Assembly (NCBI GenBank): GCA_052389895.1
Contig: JBQTHM010000046.1
Location: forward strand, 1-61,817
DNA from: CAVVXX01 sp052389895
GTDB taxonomy: Bacteria; Pseudomonadota; Alphaproteobacteria; Micropepsales; Micropepsaceae
Direction: 5' to 3'
DNA length: 61,817 nt
Shown here: piece after piece, positions 1 through 6,837 of the stretch
Numbering within the stretch: position 1 is the first letter of the stretch
How the letters are laid out: every line of letters begins with the position of its first letter
The notes under the pieces: generated by a model
Databases searched by the model: none
What the model was told of the DNA's origin: nothing
Seen by the model: the letters and a program-made list of their open reading frames with translations, nothing else
Position numbers and translations under genes: made by a program

Positions 1-14
1 TGACCTGCCACTGA
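1..14 (+). repeat. IS3 left terminal inverted repeat
   Basis: TGACCTGCCACTGA. It matches the reverse complement of 1256-1269 without mismatch. Confidence 0.93.
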
Positions 15-64
15 GATTTTCCTCCAGGTGAGATTAGAGTCCGGCCTTAAGGAAGGACGGACCG

Positions 65-331
65 ATGAAGCGCAGCAGGTTCACGGAAGAACAGATCATC
101 GTGGTTTTGCGGGAACACGAAGCGGGGGCGAAAGCAGCGGATGTGTGCCGCAAGCACGGCCTGTCGGAAGCGACGCTGTACAACTGGAAGGCCAAGTACG
201 GGGGCATGGAGGTGTCGGAAGCCAAACGCTTAAGGGCGCTAGAGGAAGAGAACCGCAAGCTGAAGAAGCTGTTGGCGGAAGCGATGCTTGACCAGGCGGC
301 CTTGAAGGAACTTCTGTCAAAAAAATGGTAA
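65..331 (+). CDS. IS3-family transposase OrfA
   Basis: This 88-residue protein binds the IS ends and provides the N-terminal part of the OrfAB fusion transposase. Residues 5-50 form the HTH_Tnp_1 helix-turn-helix (FTEEQIIVVLREHE then CRKHGLSEATLYNWKAKYGG). Residues 55-85 form a leucine-zipper-like helix (LRALEEENRKLKKLLAEAML) used for multimerisation in this family. The frame ends KKW-stop directly after a run of seven A, where ribosomes can slip into OrfB. The length is normal for the family and I see no disabling mutation. Confidence 0.93.
   Translation: MKRSRFTEEQIIVVLREHEAGAKAADVCRKHGLSEATLYNWKAKYGGMEVSEAKRLRALEEENRKLKKLLAEAMLDQAALKELLSKKW
319..325 (+). other. Probable -1 programmed frameshift site (A-AAA-AAA)
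   Basis: Seven consecutive A are read in the OrfA frame as A AAA AAA, the classical slippery heptamer. Slipping back one base puts the ribosome in the OrfB frame. The OrfB ATG (325-327) overlaps the run, so re-initiation is an alternative way to make OrfB. The OrfA stop follows at 329-331. Confidence 0.7.
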
Positions 332-1251
332 GGCCCGCCGTCAAGCGCGAGGCTGTCGCCTGTCTCAAGACAGTGTTCGAGATGAGCGAGCGCCGGGCCT
401 GCTGCGTCATTGCCGCTGACCGCAAGACGATCCGCTATTGCAGCGTGCGCCCGCCTGACACCGAACTGCGCACCCGATTACGTGAACTTGCCAACCAGCG
501 CCGCCGGTTTGGCTACCGGCGGCTATTCATTCTGCTGCGCCGGGAGGGTGAGCCCTCGGGCATCAACCGCATCTACCGGCTCTATCGCGAGGAGGGATTG
601 GCCGTGCGCAAGCGAAGAAGTCGCCGCAAGGCCGTGGGCACACGCACGCCGATTCTCGTCGAAGCTGTGGCTAATGCCCGCTGGTCGCTGGACTTCGTGC
701 ACGATCAGTTCGCCTGCGGCCAGCGCTTCCGCATCCTCAACATTGTCGATGACGTGACGCGGGAATGCCTGGGAGCGGTGCCAGACACATCGATCTCCGG
801 CGTCCGTGTGGCACGTGAACTGACGGCGATTGTCGAGAAGCGGGGTAAACCCAAGATGATCGTCTCCGATCACGGCACAGAATTCACGTCGAACGCCATC
901 TTGTCGTGGACCGCCGAAACCGGCGTCGAATGGCATTACATTGCTCCGGGGAAACCCACACAAAACGGCTACATCGAGTCGTTCAACGGCCGCATGCGTG
1001 ATGAGCTGTTGAATGAGAGCCTATTCTTCGGGCTCGATGACGCCCGCAAGACCATCTCCGCATGGATTGCCGACTACAACATGACGAGGCCGCATTCCTC
1101 ACTCGCTTACCAGACACCGGCGACATTCGCCGCCAATCTCATCGCAACCGGCCTGCGCGCTGCGCCCCCTGATGGCTCCGCGCTCCGGCCGCTTGCTCAA
1201 CCAACGCCGAAAGGCGTATCAACCGCCGAGGCTCTAATTGCCAGTGGATGA
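325..1251 (+). CDS. IS3-family transposase OrfB (DDE integrase core)
   Basis: This is the catalytic part of the transposase, 308 residues as a free frame. An HTH_21-like region (about 45-95) precedes an rve integrase core. The catalytic triad is visible as D123 (WSLDFVHD), D182 (IVSDHGTEF) and E218 (NGYIESFNGRMRDE), with the conserved RPHSSLAYQTP motif near residue 255. It overlaps orfA by seven bases in the -1 frame, so the working enzyme is probably an OrfAB frameshift product. It looks intact and the element is potentially active. Confidence 0.95.
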   Translation: MVRPAVKREAVACLKTVFEMSERRACCVIAADRKTIRYCSVRPPDTELRTRLRELANQRRRFGYRRLFILLRREGEPSGINRIYRLYREEGLAVRKRRSRRKAVGTRTPILVEAVANARWSLDFVHDQFACGQRFRILNIVDDVTRECLGAVPDTSISGVRVARELTAIVEKRGKPKMIVSDHGTEFTSNAILSWTAETGVEWHYIAPGKPTQNGYIESFNGRMRDELLNESLFFGLDDARKTISAWIADYNMTRPHSSLAYQTPATFAANLIATGLRAAPPDGSALRPLAQPTPKGVSTAEALIASG

Positions 1252-1255
1252 AAGT

Positions 1256-1269
1256 TCAGTGGCAGGTCA
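1256..1269 (+). repeat. IS3 right terminal inverted repeat
   Basis: TCAGTGGCAGGTCA. It is the exact reverse complement of bases 1-14 and marks the right IS boundary five bases after the OrfB stop. Confidence 0.93.
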
Positions 1270-1311
1270 CTTTTTATCGTCGGGTTTATTCATTGCCTAT
1301 CCATCGACCGC

Positions 1312-1470
1312 ATGAAGGCAATCTCAAATCCGTTCGACCAAGTCTCTCAATACTTCTCAACCGCTCTGGCCAAGCGCACGCAGACAGCTGACGAAGCGGT
1401 TAAGAAGAAAAGGGCCGCAGAGGCGGTTAAGAAGAAACCGCAAAATAAGCGGTCTAAAGGACGCGCCTAG
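1312..1470 (+). CDS. Small lysine-rich protein, unknown, possibly truncated by the IS
   Basis: A 52-codon frame opens with MKAISNPFDQVSQYFSTALA and ends in a basic tail containing the duplicated unit AVKKK (AVKKKRAAEAVKKKP). The frame stays open upstream to the IS end at 1269, so the ATG at 1312 may be internal to a longer gene whose 5' part was displaced by the insertion. Its last 17 bases overlap the 3' end of the convergent frame at 1454-1630. I do not recognise a family. The N-terminus resembles phasin-like or linker sequence only weakly. Whether it is expressed is uncertain. Confidence 0.4.
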   Translation: MKAISNPFDQVSQYFSTALAKRTQTADEAVKKKRAAEAVKKKPQNKRSKGRA

Positions 1471-1630
1471 CTCGTTTTCTGGCAGTCGGCCTTTTCGATT
1501 TTTTAGGTGGGTTTCGCGCGATTTGCCCTAACGCCGTGTCGAACGCAGCTTCGGATTCGTCGCATTCGAGTCGGCGTGCCGTAGCTTTGAACGTATTATC
1601 TTTCCTCGCCTTCTTAACTCGCGCCTGCAT
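1454..1630 (-). CDS. Small conserved-type hypothetical protein
   Basis: A 58-residue protein from the ATG at 1628-1630. Its centre (ARRLECDESEAAFDTALGQI) resembles a family of short alphaproteobacterial hypothetical proteins I recall beside nuclease-like genes; the tail is basic (KKSKRPTARKRARR). A longer frame to 1663 would overlap the DUF3800 start, so the inner start is preferred. The two starts then lie head to head only 11 bp apart (1630 and 1642), leaving no room for separate promoters between them. Function unknown; a regulatory or antitoxin-like partner of the DUF3800 protein is a guess. Confidence 0.5.
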   Translation of the reverse strand: MQARVKKARKDNTFKATARRLECDESEAAFDTALGQIARNPPKKSKRPTARKRARRVL

Positions 1631-1641
1631 TTGAAGTCTCC

Positions 1642-2433
1642 ATGCCACACAGCTTCTTAGCATACATCGACGAATCCGGCGATGACGGATTGACGGGTCT
1701 TTATCGCGGGCGCGACGGCCGACGCGGCGGTTCGTCTAGATGGCTTATCGTGTCGGCGTTCGTAATGAGAGCGGCCCACGATAGTAAAGCTATTACATGG
1801 CGTAATGAAATTCTTCAAAAAGCGGAAAAGCGAACGAAGACGTTACATTTTACTGATCTAACGCATACTCAGCGGCTCGCTACCGCCCAATATCTTTCCA
1901 CAAAACCATTTAGGGCGATAAGCGTGCTGTCGAACAAAGAGAGCATTCCGCCGGACACGTTTGCCAATAGCCGACAGTATTATTTCTATTTGACACGGTA
2001 TCTAGTTGAACGCATCTCATGGATTTGTCGAGATTACGTTAGGGCTGGCCAAGGCGATGACCGAGTGAAAATTACCTTCTCACGGCGGGGAAGCATGTCT
2101 TATGACATTTTTCGCAACTACCTGATACGTCTCCGCGATAATCAGGAAACCAGCATATATTGGCCAGCAATTGATATTGACGGCATTGATGCAAAAGATC
2201 ATACGACAATTGCAGGCTTGCAGCTTGCTGATGGCATCGCGTCGGCCATGGCAGCTGGCGTTGATCCAGATCACCTTGGCAACTGTGAGAGCCGTTACGC
2301 AGAAATTCTGAAACCGAGAATCTACAATAGAAACGGAAACTATTTTAGTTACGGCGTGAAAATAGTTCCGGAGCGGCACCACCTGCGACTATCAGCAGAT
2401 CAAAGAAGATTTGTGGCGCTATTTGGAGAATGA
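1642..2433 (+). CDS. DUF3800 domain-containing protein
   Basis: A 263-residue protein with the family hallmarks: an N-terminal acidic motif, SFLAYIDESGDDG (residues 4-16), a central HFTDL motif near residue 70, and a C-terminal LQLADGIASAMA (about residue 195). DUF3800 proteins are widespread in mobile and accessory regions and are thought to have an RNase H-like fold; their biochemical role is unsettled. Here the gene sits between two transposases, next to a divergent small ORF. Codon use looks more AT-rich than the core genes to the right, consistent with transfer. Length fits the family and the frame is intact. Confidence 0.85.
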   Translation: MPHSFLAYIDESGDDGLTGLYRGRDGRRGGSSRWLIVSAFVMRAAHDSKAITWRNEILQKAEKRTKTLHFTDLTHTQRLATAQYLSTKPFRAISVLSNKESIPPDTFANSRQYYFYLTRYLVERISWICRDYVRAGQGDDRVKITFSRRGSMSYDIFRNYLIRLRDNQETSIYWPAIDIDGIDAKDHTTIAGLQLADGIASAMAAGVDPDHLGNCESRYAEILKPRIYNRNGNYFSYGVKIVPERHHLRLSADQRRFVALFGE

Positions 2434-2520
2434 GTGGCAGTCCCCCGGCCTATGATTGCGTTTTTTAGGACGCCCGCAGCCTTTCGGGTGCTCTAGGTGG
2501 TTCCGGCGCATGACTGCCAC
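2434..2520. repeat. 87-bp segment bounded by 9-bp inverted repeats
   Basis: GTGGCAGTC (2434-2442) directly after the DUF3800 stop pairs perfectly with GACTGCCAC (2512-2520). Inside is a second short stem, CGCCCG with CGGGTG (one G-U pair), near 2471-2490. It could fold as the 3' end of the DUF3800 mRNA or be a miniature mobile remnant. No T-run follows, so it is not a standard intrinsic terminator. Confidence 0.45.
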
Positions 2521-2542
2521 ATAGAATCTAGGTGACGCGAAG

Positions 2543-2565
2543 TAGGTGTGCAAGATGCACACCTA
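2543..2565. other. Perfect 9-bp hairpin in the convergent intergenic region
   Basis: TAGGTGTGC and GCACACCTA pair perfectly around the loop AAGAT. A run of seven T lies about 20 bases further on (2585-2591), too far for a standard terminator, though the hairpin may still separate the convergent DUF3800 and IS1595 transcripts. Confidence 0.5.
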
Positions 2566-2601
2566 ACTCACGGCCCAGACTCAATTTTTTTGCCCTTTGA
2601 C

Positions 2602-3558
2602 CTAATCAGCGGCGCGATAGGTGAGCCGCTTGCCCTTTGCACCGGCCAAAGCGCGTTGTGTGCGAACAACGTCATTAACGCCGAGGACTTCACGGTTGCT
2701 ATACCGGAAATCGAACTCTGCGAGATAGCGATGCAGATGACGTTCGCTGCAATGCTGATAGATACCCTTCATGCCGCGCTTGAAAACCGAGAAATAGCCT
2801 TCGACCGTGTTGGTCGAAACAACGCCCCGCACATATTCCTCGGCGCTATGGCGCACCGTGTAGTGCTGCCTAAAGTGCGCGCCAGTGGCCGGATAGACGA
2901 CGTGCTCATCCGTCATTAGCGTGGACTGCTTGTCGGCATGGTCAAACAAGACCTTGCGGATGGTTTTCTTGTTCACTTTGTCCACGACGAACGAGCGCAC
3001 GGGACCGCCGCGCTCCACCAGCGCCACGATCTTGCGTTCTGTCTTGATGCGTGGCGGCGAGACCCAGCCGAAGCCGCTCACGAACGTGGACTTGCCGCTT
3101 GGGCGGCCCTTCCGCTTGCCCATGTAGGTTTCGTCCGCCTCGATCACGCGGCCCTCGCCGCCCATCGGGCTTTGCTTGCCGGACGGCGCCATGGCCTCGC
3201 GCAAGCGATGCATCATGAACCACGCTGTCTTGTAGGTGACCTGCAACGTGCGCTCGATCTGCTTGGCGCTGATGCCCTTCTTGCTGGAATTGAGCAGGTA
3301 GGCCGCCTGCATCCACTTGTGCAGGGGAATGTGGCTAGACTCGAAAACCGTCCCCACGGTCACCGTGAACTGTTTGCCGCACGAATTGCAGCGGTAGAGG
3401 CCATGCCTGACCTTGGCCTTCGGGTTGGCCTCGATCTTGTGAGCGTCGTCCACGGTGCCGCAGTGCTGGCACTCCGGGCCTTGGGGCCACAGGACGGCTT
3501 CCAGCTTGGCGTAGGCCGCCTTTTCGTCGCGGAAATAGGGCTTGTCCAAAATGCTCAT
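2602..3558 (-). CDS. IS1595-family (ISXO2-like) transposase
   Basis: A 318-residue transposase. The N-terminus carries a zinc ribbon (CQHCG near residue 33 and CNSCG near 58), then a helix-turn-helix-like stretch (SSKKGISAKQIERTLQVTYK). The ISXO2-like DDE domain follows, with IEADETYMGKRKG (about 138-151), MTDEHVVYP (about 215) and the late motif NTVEGYFSVFKRGMKG (about 250). It is the expected length and looks intact. One GGGGCC-type IS end is visible upstream of the start, but I could not find a matching end downstream, so the element's full extent is uncertain. Confidence 0.92.
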   Translation of the reverse strand: MSILDKPYFRDEKAAYAKLEAVLWPQGPECQHCGTVDDAHKIEANPKAKVRHGLYRCNSCGKQFTVTVGTVFESSHIPLHKWMQAAYLLNSSKKGISAKQIERTLQVTYKTAWFMMHRLREAMAPSGKQSPMGGEGRVIEADETYMGKRKGRPSGKSTFVSGFGWVSPPRIKTERKIVALVERGGPVRSFVVDKVNKKTIRKVLFDHADKQSTLMTDEHVVYPATGAHFRQHYTVRHSAEEYVRGVVSTNTVEGYFSVFKRGMKGIYQHCSERHLHRYLAEFDFRYSNREVLGVNDVVRTQRALAGAKGKRLTYRAAD

Positions 3559-3575
3559 AGGTCTAACTCCTTGAC

Positions 3576-3597
3576 CTATAAGCTATAGACAGGCCCC
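3576..3597 (-). repeat. Probable IS1595-type terminal repeat (one end)
   Basis: Read on the minus strand this begins GGGGCCTGTCTATAG, the form I recall for IS1595-group ends, about 18 bp outside the transposase start. It also contains the small palindrome CTATA-AGC-TATAG. The partner end was not found between 2434 and 2601. Confidence 0.5.
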
Positions 3598-3684
3598 GTG
3601 TTTGTCAAGTATATAATCGCCCGCCCACCGTTGTCCTATGCCCCACGGCACTTGATCGTCGCATCATTCCTAGGAGAGAACCTC

Positions 3685-3888
3685 GTGTCTAAGTCGACCA
3701 GAAATACGGGTAAACCATGGACGTCTTCCGAAGTAAGACAGCTCCACCAACTTGCCCAACAAAATACGCCAACGCGTGTGATCGGTTTGAAGCTCGGTCG
3801 CACGCCAGCCTCTGTCTACACGCGAGCGAGTTTAGAGAACATCAGCCTCGCGCCGACAAATCAGAGTCCATATAACCGGCGCAAATAA
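3685..3888 (+). CDS. Small SANT/Myb-like conserved protein
   Basis: A 67-residue protein that I recognise as a family common in Rhizobiales-type genomes: NTGKPWTSSEVRQLHQLA, then RVIGLKLGRTPASVYTRA and a C-terminal TNQSPYNRR. The tryptophan and helix pattern suggests a SANT/Myb-like DNA-binding fold. I choose the GTG at 3685 because AGGAGA (3672-3677) sits seven bases upstream and homologues begin there; an upstream start at 3598 would add unlike sequence. It stands alone between the IS1595 transposase and an unknown gene. The target is unknown. Confidence 0.75.
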   Translation: MSKSTRNTGKPWTSSEVRQLHQLAQQNTPTRVIGLKLGRTPASVYTRASLENISLAPTNQSPYNRRK

Positions 3889-3911
3889 TTCGCGTTTCGA
3901 CGCGGACCCTT

Positions 3912-4454
3912 ATGGCCGATTCCGAAGTCCTCGCCTACGAGATGATTGGCCGCGCCATCATCGCTTGGGGCTACTTTGAACAAACCATCATACGCCAGAC
4001 ATGGCGCGCTCGCGATCTTGGTCACAAGTTTCCATTTCCAGTTGGTCACATAGAGCGAGGCTTTTACAAACGATGGTCTGAATGGGCCAATCTGCATAGA
4101 GGAGCTGCCGAAAAATCATCGGATTTCGAGGCCTTCTTTGGAAGAGTCCGGCGACTAAGCGTTATCCGCGATGACCTGGCACATAATGTTTTCGGTATCA
4201 TTCAGAACCATCAAGGGTTCTTCGTACAAGTTGAACGGCGGAATTTTGATTGGCGTGCCGCGTTCAAGACTTGGGCGCGCAGATACGCACATCGTCACTG
4301 GCGCGCGCGGCCGCGTGGACCGATTGATCAAGAAATACTTCTCTACTCACAAGAAGATATTGCGAAACTCATACAGGATATCGACGCTGCCCACGCAGCA
4401 ATAAAAAGGCTTGCAGAGGCGCTTGCTGGCTCCCGTAAAGTTGGCTGTACCTAG
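3912..4454 (+). CDS. Hypothetical protein, 180 aa
   Basis: I do not recognise this protein. It is predicted to be mostly helical, with no signal peptide or membrane segment, and opens MADSEVLAYEMIGRAIIAWG. The stretch VRRLSVIRDDLAHNVFG (about 78-94) resembles the helix-loop of small HEPN-like or RiboL-PSP-like proteins (an R-x4-6-H spacing), but this is weak. It follows the SANT-like gene by 23 bp. Its last four bases overlap the end of the decayed permease fragment on the other strand, so the gene marks the inner edge of the accessory segment. Confidence 0.6.
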   Translation: MADSEVLAYEMIGRAIIAWGYFEQTIIRQTWRARDLGHKFPFPVGHIERGFYKRWSEWANLHRGAAEKSSDFEAFFGRVRRLSVIRDDLAHNVFGIIQNHQGFFVQVERRNFDWRAAFKTWARRYAHRHWRARPRGPIDQEILLYSQEDIAKLIQDIDAAHAAIKRLAEALAGSRKVGCT

Positions 4455-4594
4455 GGGCTTAGTCGTCTTGCCCACCAGCCCATCGGCACGCGGAGCGCGG
4501 CCAGGATGGCAGCGAAGATGATGCCCTTCGTGTCGTTGGCGCCAAAAATGATCAGAAGCGCAACATCGGCGAGCAGCACTAGGATTGACGCCAC
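4451..4594 (-). pseudogene. C-terminal remnant of an APC-family permease
   Basis: On the minus strand, about 47 codons ending at TAG (4451-4453) read as a permease tail: LLADVALLIIFG, GIIFAAILAAL, VPMGWWARRL. This lines up closely with the last 47 residues of the intact permease at 5154-6482 (VDVALLALFG, GILFALAMAAL, VPLAWLARRG), at roughly half identity by eye. An in-frame TGA lies just upstream, and no more of the gene is present before the DinB-like gene. I read it as the relic of a second permease truncated when the flanking DNA was rearranged. Confidence 0.75.
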
Positions 4595-4622
4595 AGTGGC
4601 TCATTTGCCCTAATCTTCGCTC

Positions 4623-5144
4623 ATGACAACCGCGGCCGACACCCTGCGCTGGCAGTTCGAGCTGGCATGGAAGCTCGCGCAAATCCATTTGCCGACGCTC
4701 ACCGACGAGATGTGCCTGTGGGAGCCTGCGCCCGGCAGCTGGACGGTGCGGCGCGCGGCGGACGGCAAGTGGGTGCACGACTGGGCCGAGGTGGAGCCCG
4801 ATCCCGCGCCGCCGGTCACCATCGGCTGGGTCACCTGGCAAATGATCTGGTGGTGGTCGGGGCTGCTCGCCGCCATGCGGGGCGAAAAGCCGGCGGCGCA
4901 TTACGAGATCGCCTGGCCCGGCAGCGCGAGCTCAGTCGTGCGCCGGCTCGAAGGCCTTGCAGCCGAATGGGAAGAAGTTCTCGCCAAACTTACCGCTGAC
5001 GAGCTGGAAAAGCCGCTTGCCTATCCGTGGAGCGAACCCAAGCCTTTGCGACTGACAATCGCCTGGGCCAACAGCGAGCTGATGAAAAACGTGGCCGAGA
5101 TCGGCAGCCTGCGCCATTTGTACGAGGCCTCGCGGCGCGGCTAA
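4623..5144 (+). CDS. DinB-superfamily protein
   Basis: A 173-residue helical protein of the DinB/YfiT metal-binding four-helix fold. Clues are the N-terminal FELAWKLAQIHLPTLTDEMCLWEPAPGSWTVR pattern (split across residues 13-43), the PAPPVTIGWVTWQMIWW helix (about 62-78), and a C-terminal WANSELMKNVAEIGSLRHLY helix carrying the late His. Such proteins are often thiol-dependent transferases or of unknown function. It is convergent with the permease, ten bases away. No operon partner is seen; the role is not predictable. Confidence 0.75.
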   Translation: MTTAADTLRWQFELAWKLAQIHLPTLTDEMCLWEPAPGSWTVRRAADGKWVHDWAEVEPDPAPPVTIGWVTWQMIWWWSGLLAAMRGEKPAAHYEIAWPGSASSVVRRLEGLAAEWEEVLAKLTADELEKPLAYPWSEPKPLRLTIAWANSELMKNVAEIGSLRHLYEASRRG

Positions 5145-5153
5145 GAGGCAAAT

Positions 5154-6482
5154 TCAGCGCACACGTCCGCGCCTGGCGAGCCAGGCCAATGGCACACACA
5201 GGGCCGCCATGGCGAGTGCAAAGAGGATGCCTATGGTGTCGGCCCACCCGAAGAGCGCGAGCAGCGCCACGTCAACCGCAAGAACGATTCCCGGCAGCCA
5301 GGGATAACCTAGCGCGCGGAAGGGGCGAGCGAGTTCGGGCTCGCGGCCCCTCAGCACGAAGAAGCCGGCCTCGACGATCAGCGAGCCCAGCGTGTTGAGG
5401 ATGCCGATGAGGCCGAAGACGAATTCGAACGAGCCGGTCAGCGCGAGCGCGATCGAACCCACGGCCATGATCCAGAGCGCCATGTCGGGCGTGCCGCCGC
5501 GGTTGACGTGCTCGAACTGGCGGGGAAGCAGGCCGTCGCGCGCCAGCGCGAAGAGGATGCGCGGGGCGGTCATGATGCCCGCATTGCAGCAGCTGACGAC
5601 GCTGACCATGGCGCCCACGGCAAAGAGGATGGAAGGAACGGGCCCGCCGAAACGGTCGAGCACGGTGGTGAAGGGCAAGGTCGTGGCGGCAACACCATCG
5701 ATCCCCAGCGCGTAAACGAGCGCGGCGTTGACCGCCACGTAGAGAAACGCCGTGGCAAGAACACCCAAGCCCAGCGCACGCGGAATGCTGTGGGAGGGGC
5801 GGACGTTTTCTTCAGAGAAATAGGCCGGCATGTCCCAGCCGCTATAGGCGCCGCGGATGAGCTGATAAGACCCGATGACGGCGGCCCAGCCGATGACCTC
5901 GGGCAGCGCCGCATGCGTCGCCGCCGCAGGCGAGGCGACCGCTATGGCCGCCACGGCGAAGGCCAGCAGCATGAGCGCCTTCATCAGGCTGGTGCCGATC
6001 TGAAAGGCGCGGCCTTCGCGCAGGCCGGTAAAGTTGAGCAGGTAAATCACGACCTGCATGCCGACGGCCGCTGCGCTCGCGTGGGTAGCGGCCGCGGGCC
6101 AAAGCAGCGCCAGGAATTCGGCGAAGGCCACCGACAGCGCGGCGACGCCCGCCACCTGCCTGAGCCACGTGGTCCAGCCGACGATGAGCCCGACCGCATT
6201 GCCGAAGGCGCGACGGGCATAGACGTATTCGCCGCCGGCCTTGGGAAGCGCGGTGGCAAGCTCGGCCAGCACATTGGCGCCCAGCGCCGCATGCACGCCG
6301 CCCATCACCCAGAGGCCCAGCATCAGCCAGGCTAAAGGCACGTCGCCCGCTATGATGGCGGGGGTGCGAAGGATGCCGGCGCCGATCATGCCGCCCACGC
6401 CCACGGCGACACCGAAGGTCACGCCGAGGATGCGCAGCAGATGTCCGCGCTGCGCGCGCGGGCCGGCGGCGAATTCCGTCAT
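5154..6482 (-). CDS. APC-family amino acid permease
   Basis: A 442-residue inner-membrane transporter with about 12 predicted helices. The first helix has the APC signature VGGMIGAGILRTPAI (about 31-45), followed by GGEYVYARRAFG (about 82-93) and YFSEENVRPSHSIPRA in the loop after helix 6. The substrate is probably an amino acid or amine; specificity cannot be read. It lies 10 bp from the HigA gene, which is upstream on the same strand. A decayed paralogue tail is found at 4451-4594, on the other side of the DinB-like gene. Confidence 0.92.
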   Translation of the reverse strand: MTEFAAGPRAQRGHLLRILGVTFGVAVGVGGMIGAGILRTPAIIAGDVPLAWLMLGLWVMGGVHAALGANVLAELATALPKAGGEYVYARRAFGNAVGLIVGWTTWLRQVAGVAALSVAFAEFLALLWPAAATHASAAAVGMQVVIYLLNFTGLREGRAFQIGTSLMKALMLLAFAVAAIAVASPAAATHAALPEVIGWAAVIGSYQLIRGAYSGWDMPAYFSEENVRPSHSIPRALGLGVLATAFLYVAVNAALVYALGIDGVAATTLPFTTVLDRFGGPVPSILFAVGAMVSVVSCCNAGIMTAPRILFALARDGLLPRQFEHVNRGGTPDMALWIMAVGSIALALTGSFEFVFGLIGILNTLGSLIVEAGFFVLRGREPELARPFRALGYPWLPGIVLAVDVALLALFGWADTIGILFALAMAALCVPLAWLARRGRVR

Positions 6483-6492
6483 GCGGATTTCG

Positions 6493-6807
6493 TCATTCGG
6501 CGGCTTTTAGCGTAGGGATGCGCTTCAACTCTTTGCGCAGCGTACGTTCGGCAACTTCAAGGTCGTGGTCAGATTGCAAGCGCAGCCAAAGCTGCGCGCC
6601 GCCGCCAACCAGCTTGCTGATGCGAAGAGCAAGGTTGGCAGTGATCGGCTGCTTCTCGTTGAGTACGTCATACAAGGTTTGCCGCGATATGCGGAGCATA
6701 CGTGCGATCTCCGTCTTGGGCTTGCCAAGAGCAGGAAAAACATCTTGGCGCAGAATTTCGCCAGGATGCACCGGCCGCAGGCCCTTAAGTGCGGGTCTCC
6801 TTGCCAT
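6493..6807 (-). CDS. HigA/VapI-family addiction module antitoxin, orphan
   Basis: A 104-residue Xre-type protein of the HigA family. LRPVHPGEILRQDVFPALG (residues 10-28) and TEIARMLRISRQTLYDVLNE (about 32-51) form the helix-turn-helix, followed by the family's ALRISKLVGGGAQLWLRLQ. HigA normally represses its own operon and neutralises a HigB RNase encoded just upstream. Here the upstream gene on this strand is cckA, 30 bp away, and no HigB frame exists on either side. It is probably a solitary regulator or the survivor of a lost toxin-antitoxin pair. Confidence 0.88.
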   Translation of the reverse strand: MARRPALKGLRPVHPGEILRQDVFPALGKPKTEIARMLRISRQTLYDVLNEKQPITANLALRISKLVGGGAQLWLRLQSDHDLEVAERTLRKELKRIPTLKAAE

Positions 6808-6837
6808 TGCTTCTGTGTAAGGTGCCGCCTGACAAAG

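Larger units (their letters stand above)
1..1269 (+). mobile_element. IS3-family insertion sequence, complete
   Basis: The element is bounded by perfect 14-bp inverted repeats, TGACCTGCCACTGA at 1-14 and its reverse complement at 1256-1269. Inside are two overlapping frames typical of IS3: a small helix-turn-helix OrfA and a DDE-type OrfB in the -1 frame. TG...CA ends and this OrfA type fit the IS407-like subgroup, which is a judgement from memory. The left flank lies outside the window, so a target duplication cannot be checked. The window starting exactly on the first IS base suggests an assembly break at a multicopy element. Confidence 0.93.

Noticed and set aside
2434..2601. A matching left end for the IS1595 element
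   Set aside because: I searched for a GGGGCC-TGTCTATAG-like sequence in inverted orientation and found no convincing match, so only the transposase and one end are annotated.
4585..4616. Sigma-70 promoter for the DinB-like gene (TTGACG, TAATCT)
   Set aside because: The spacer would be 20 bp, too long to accept without other evidence.
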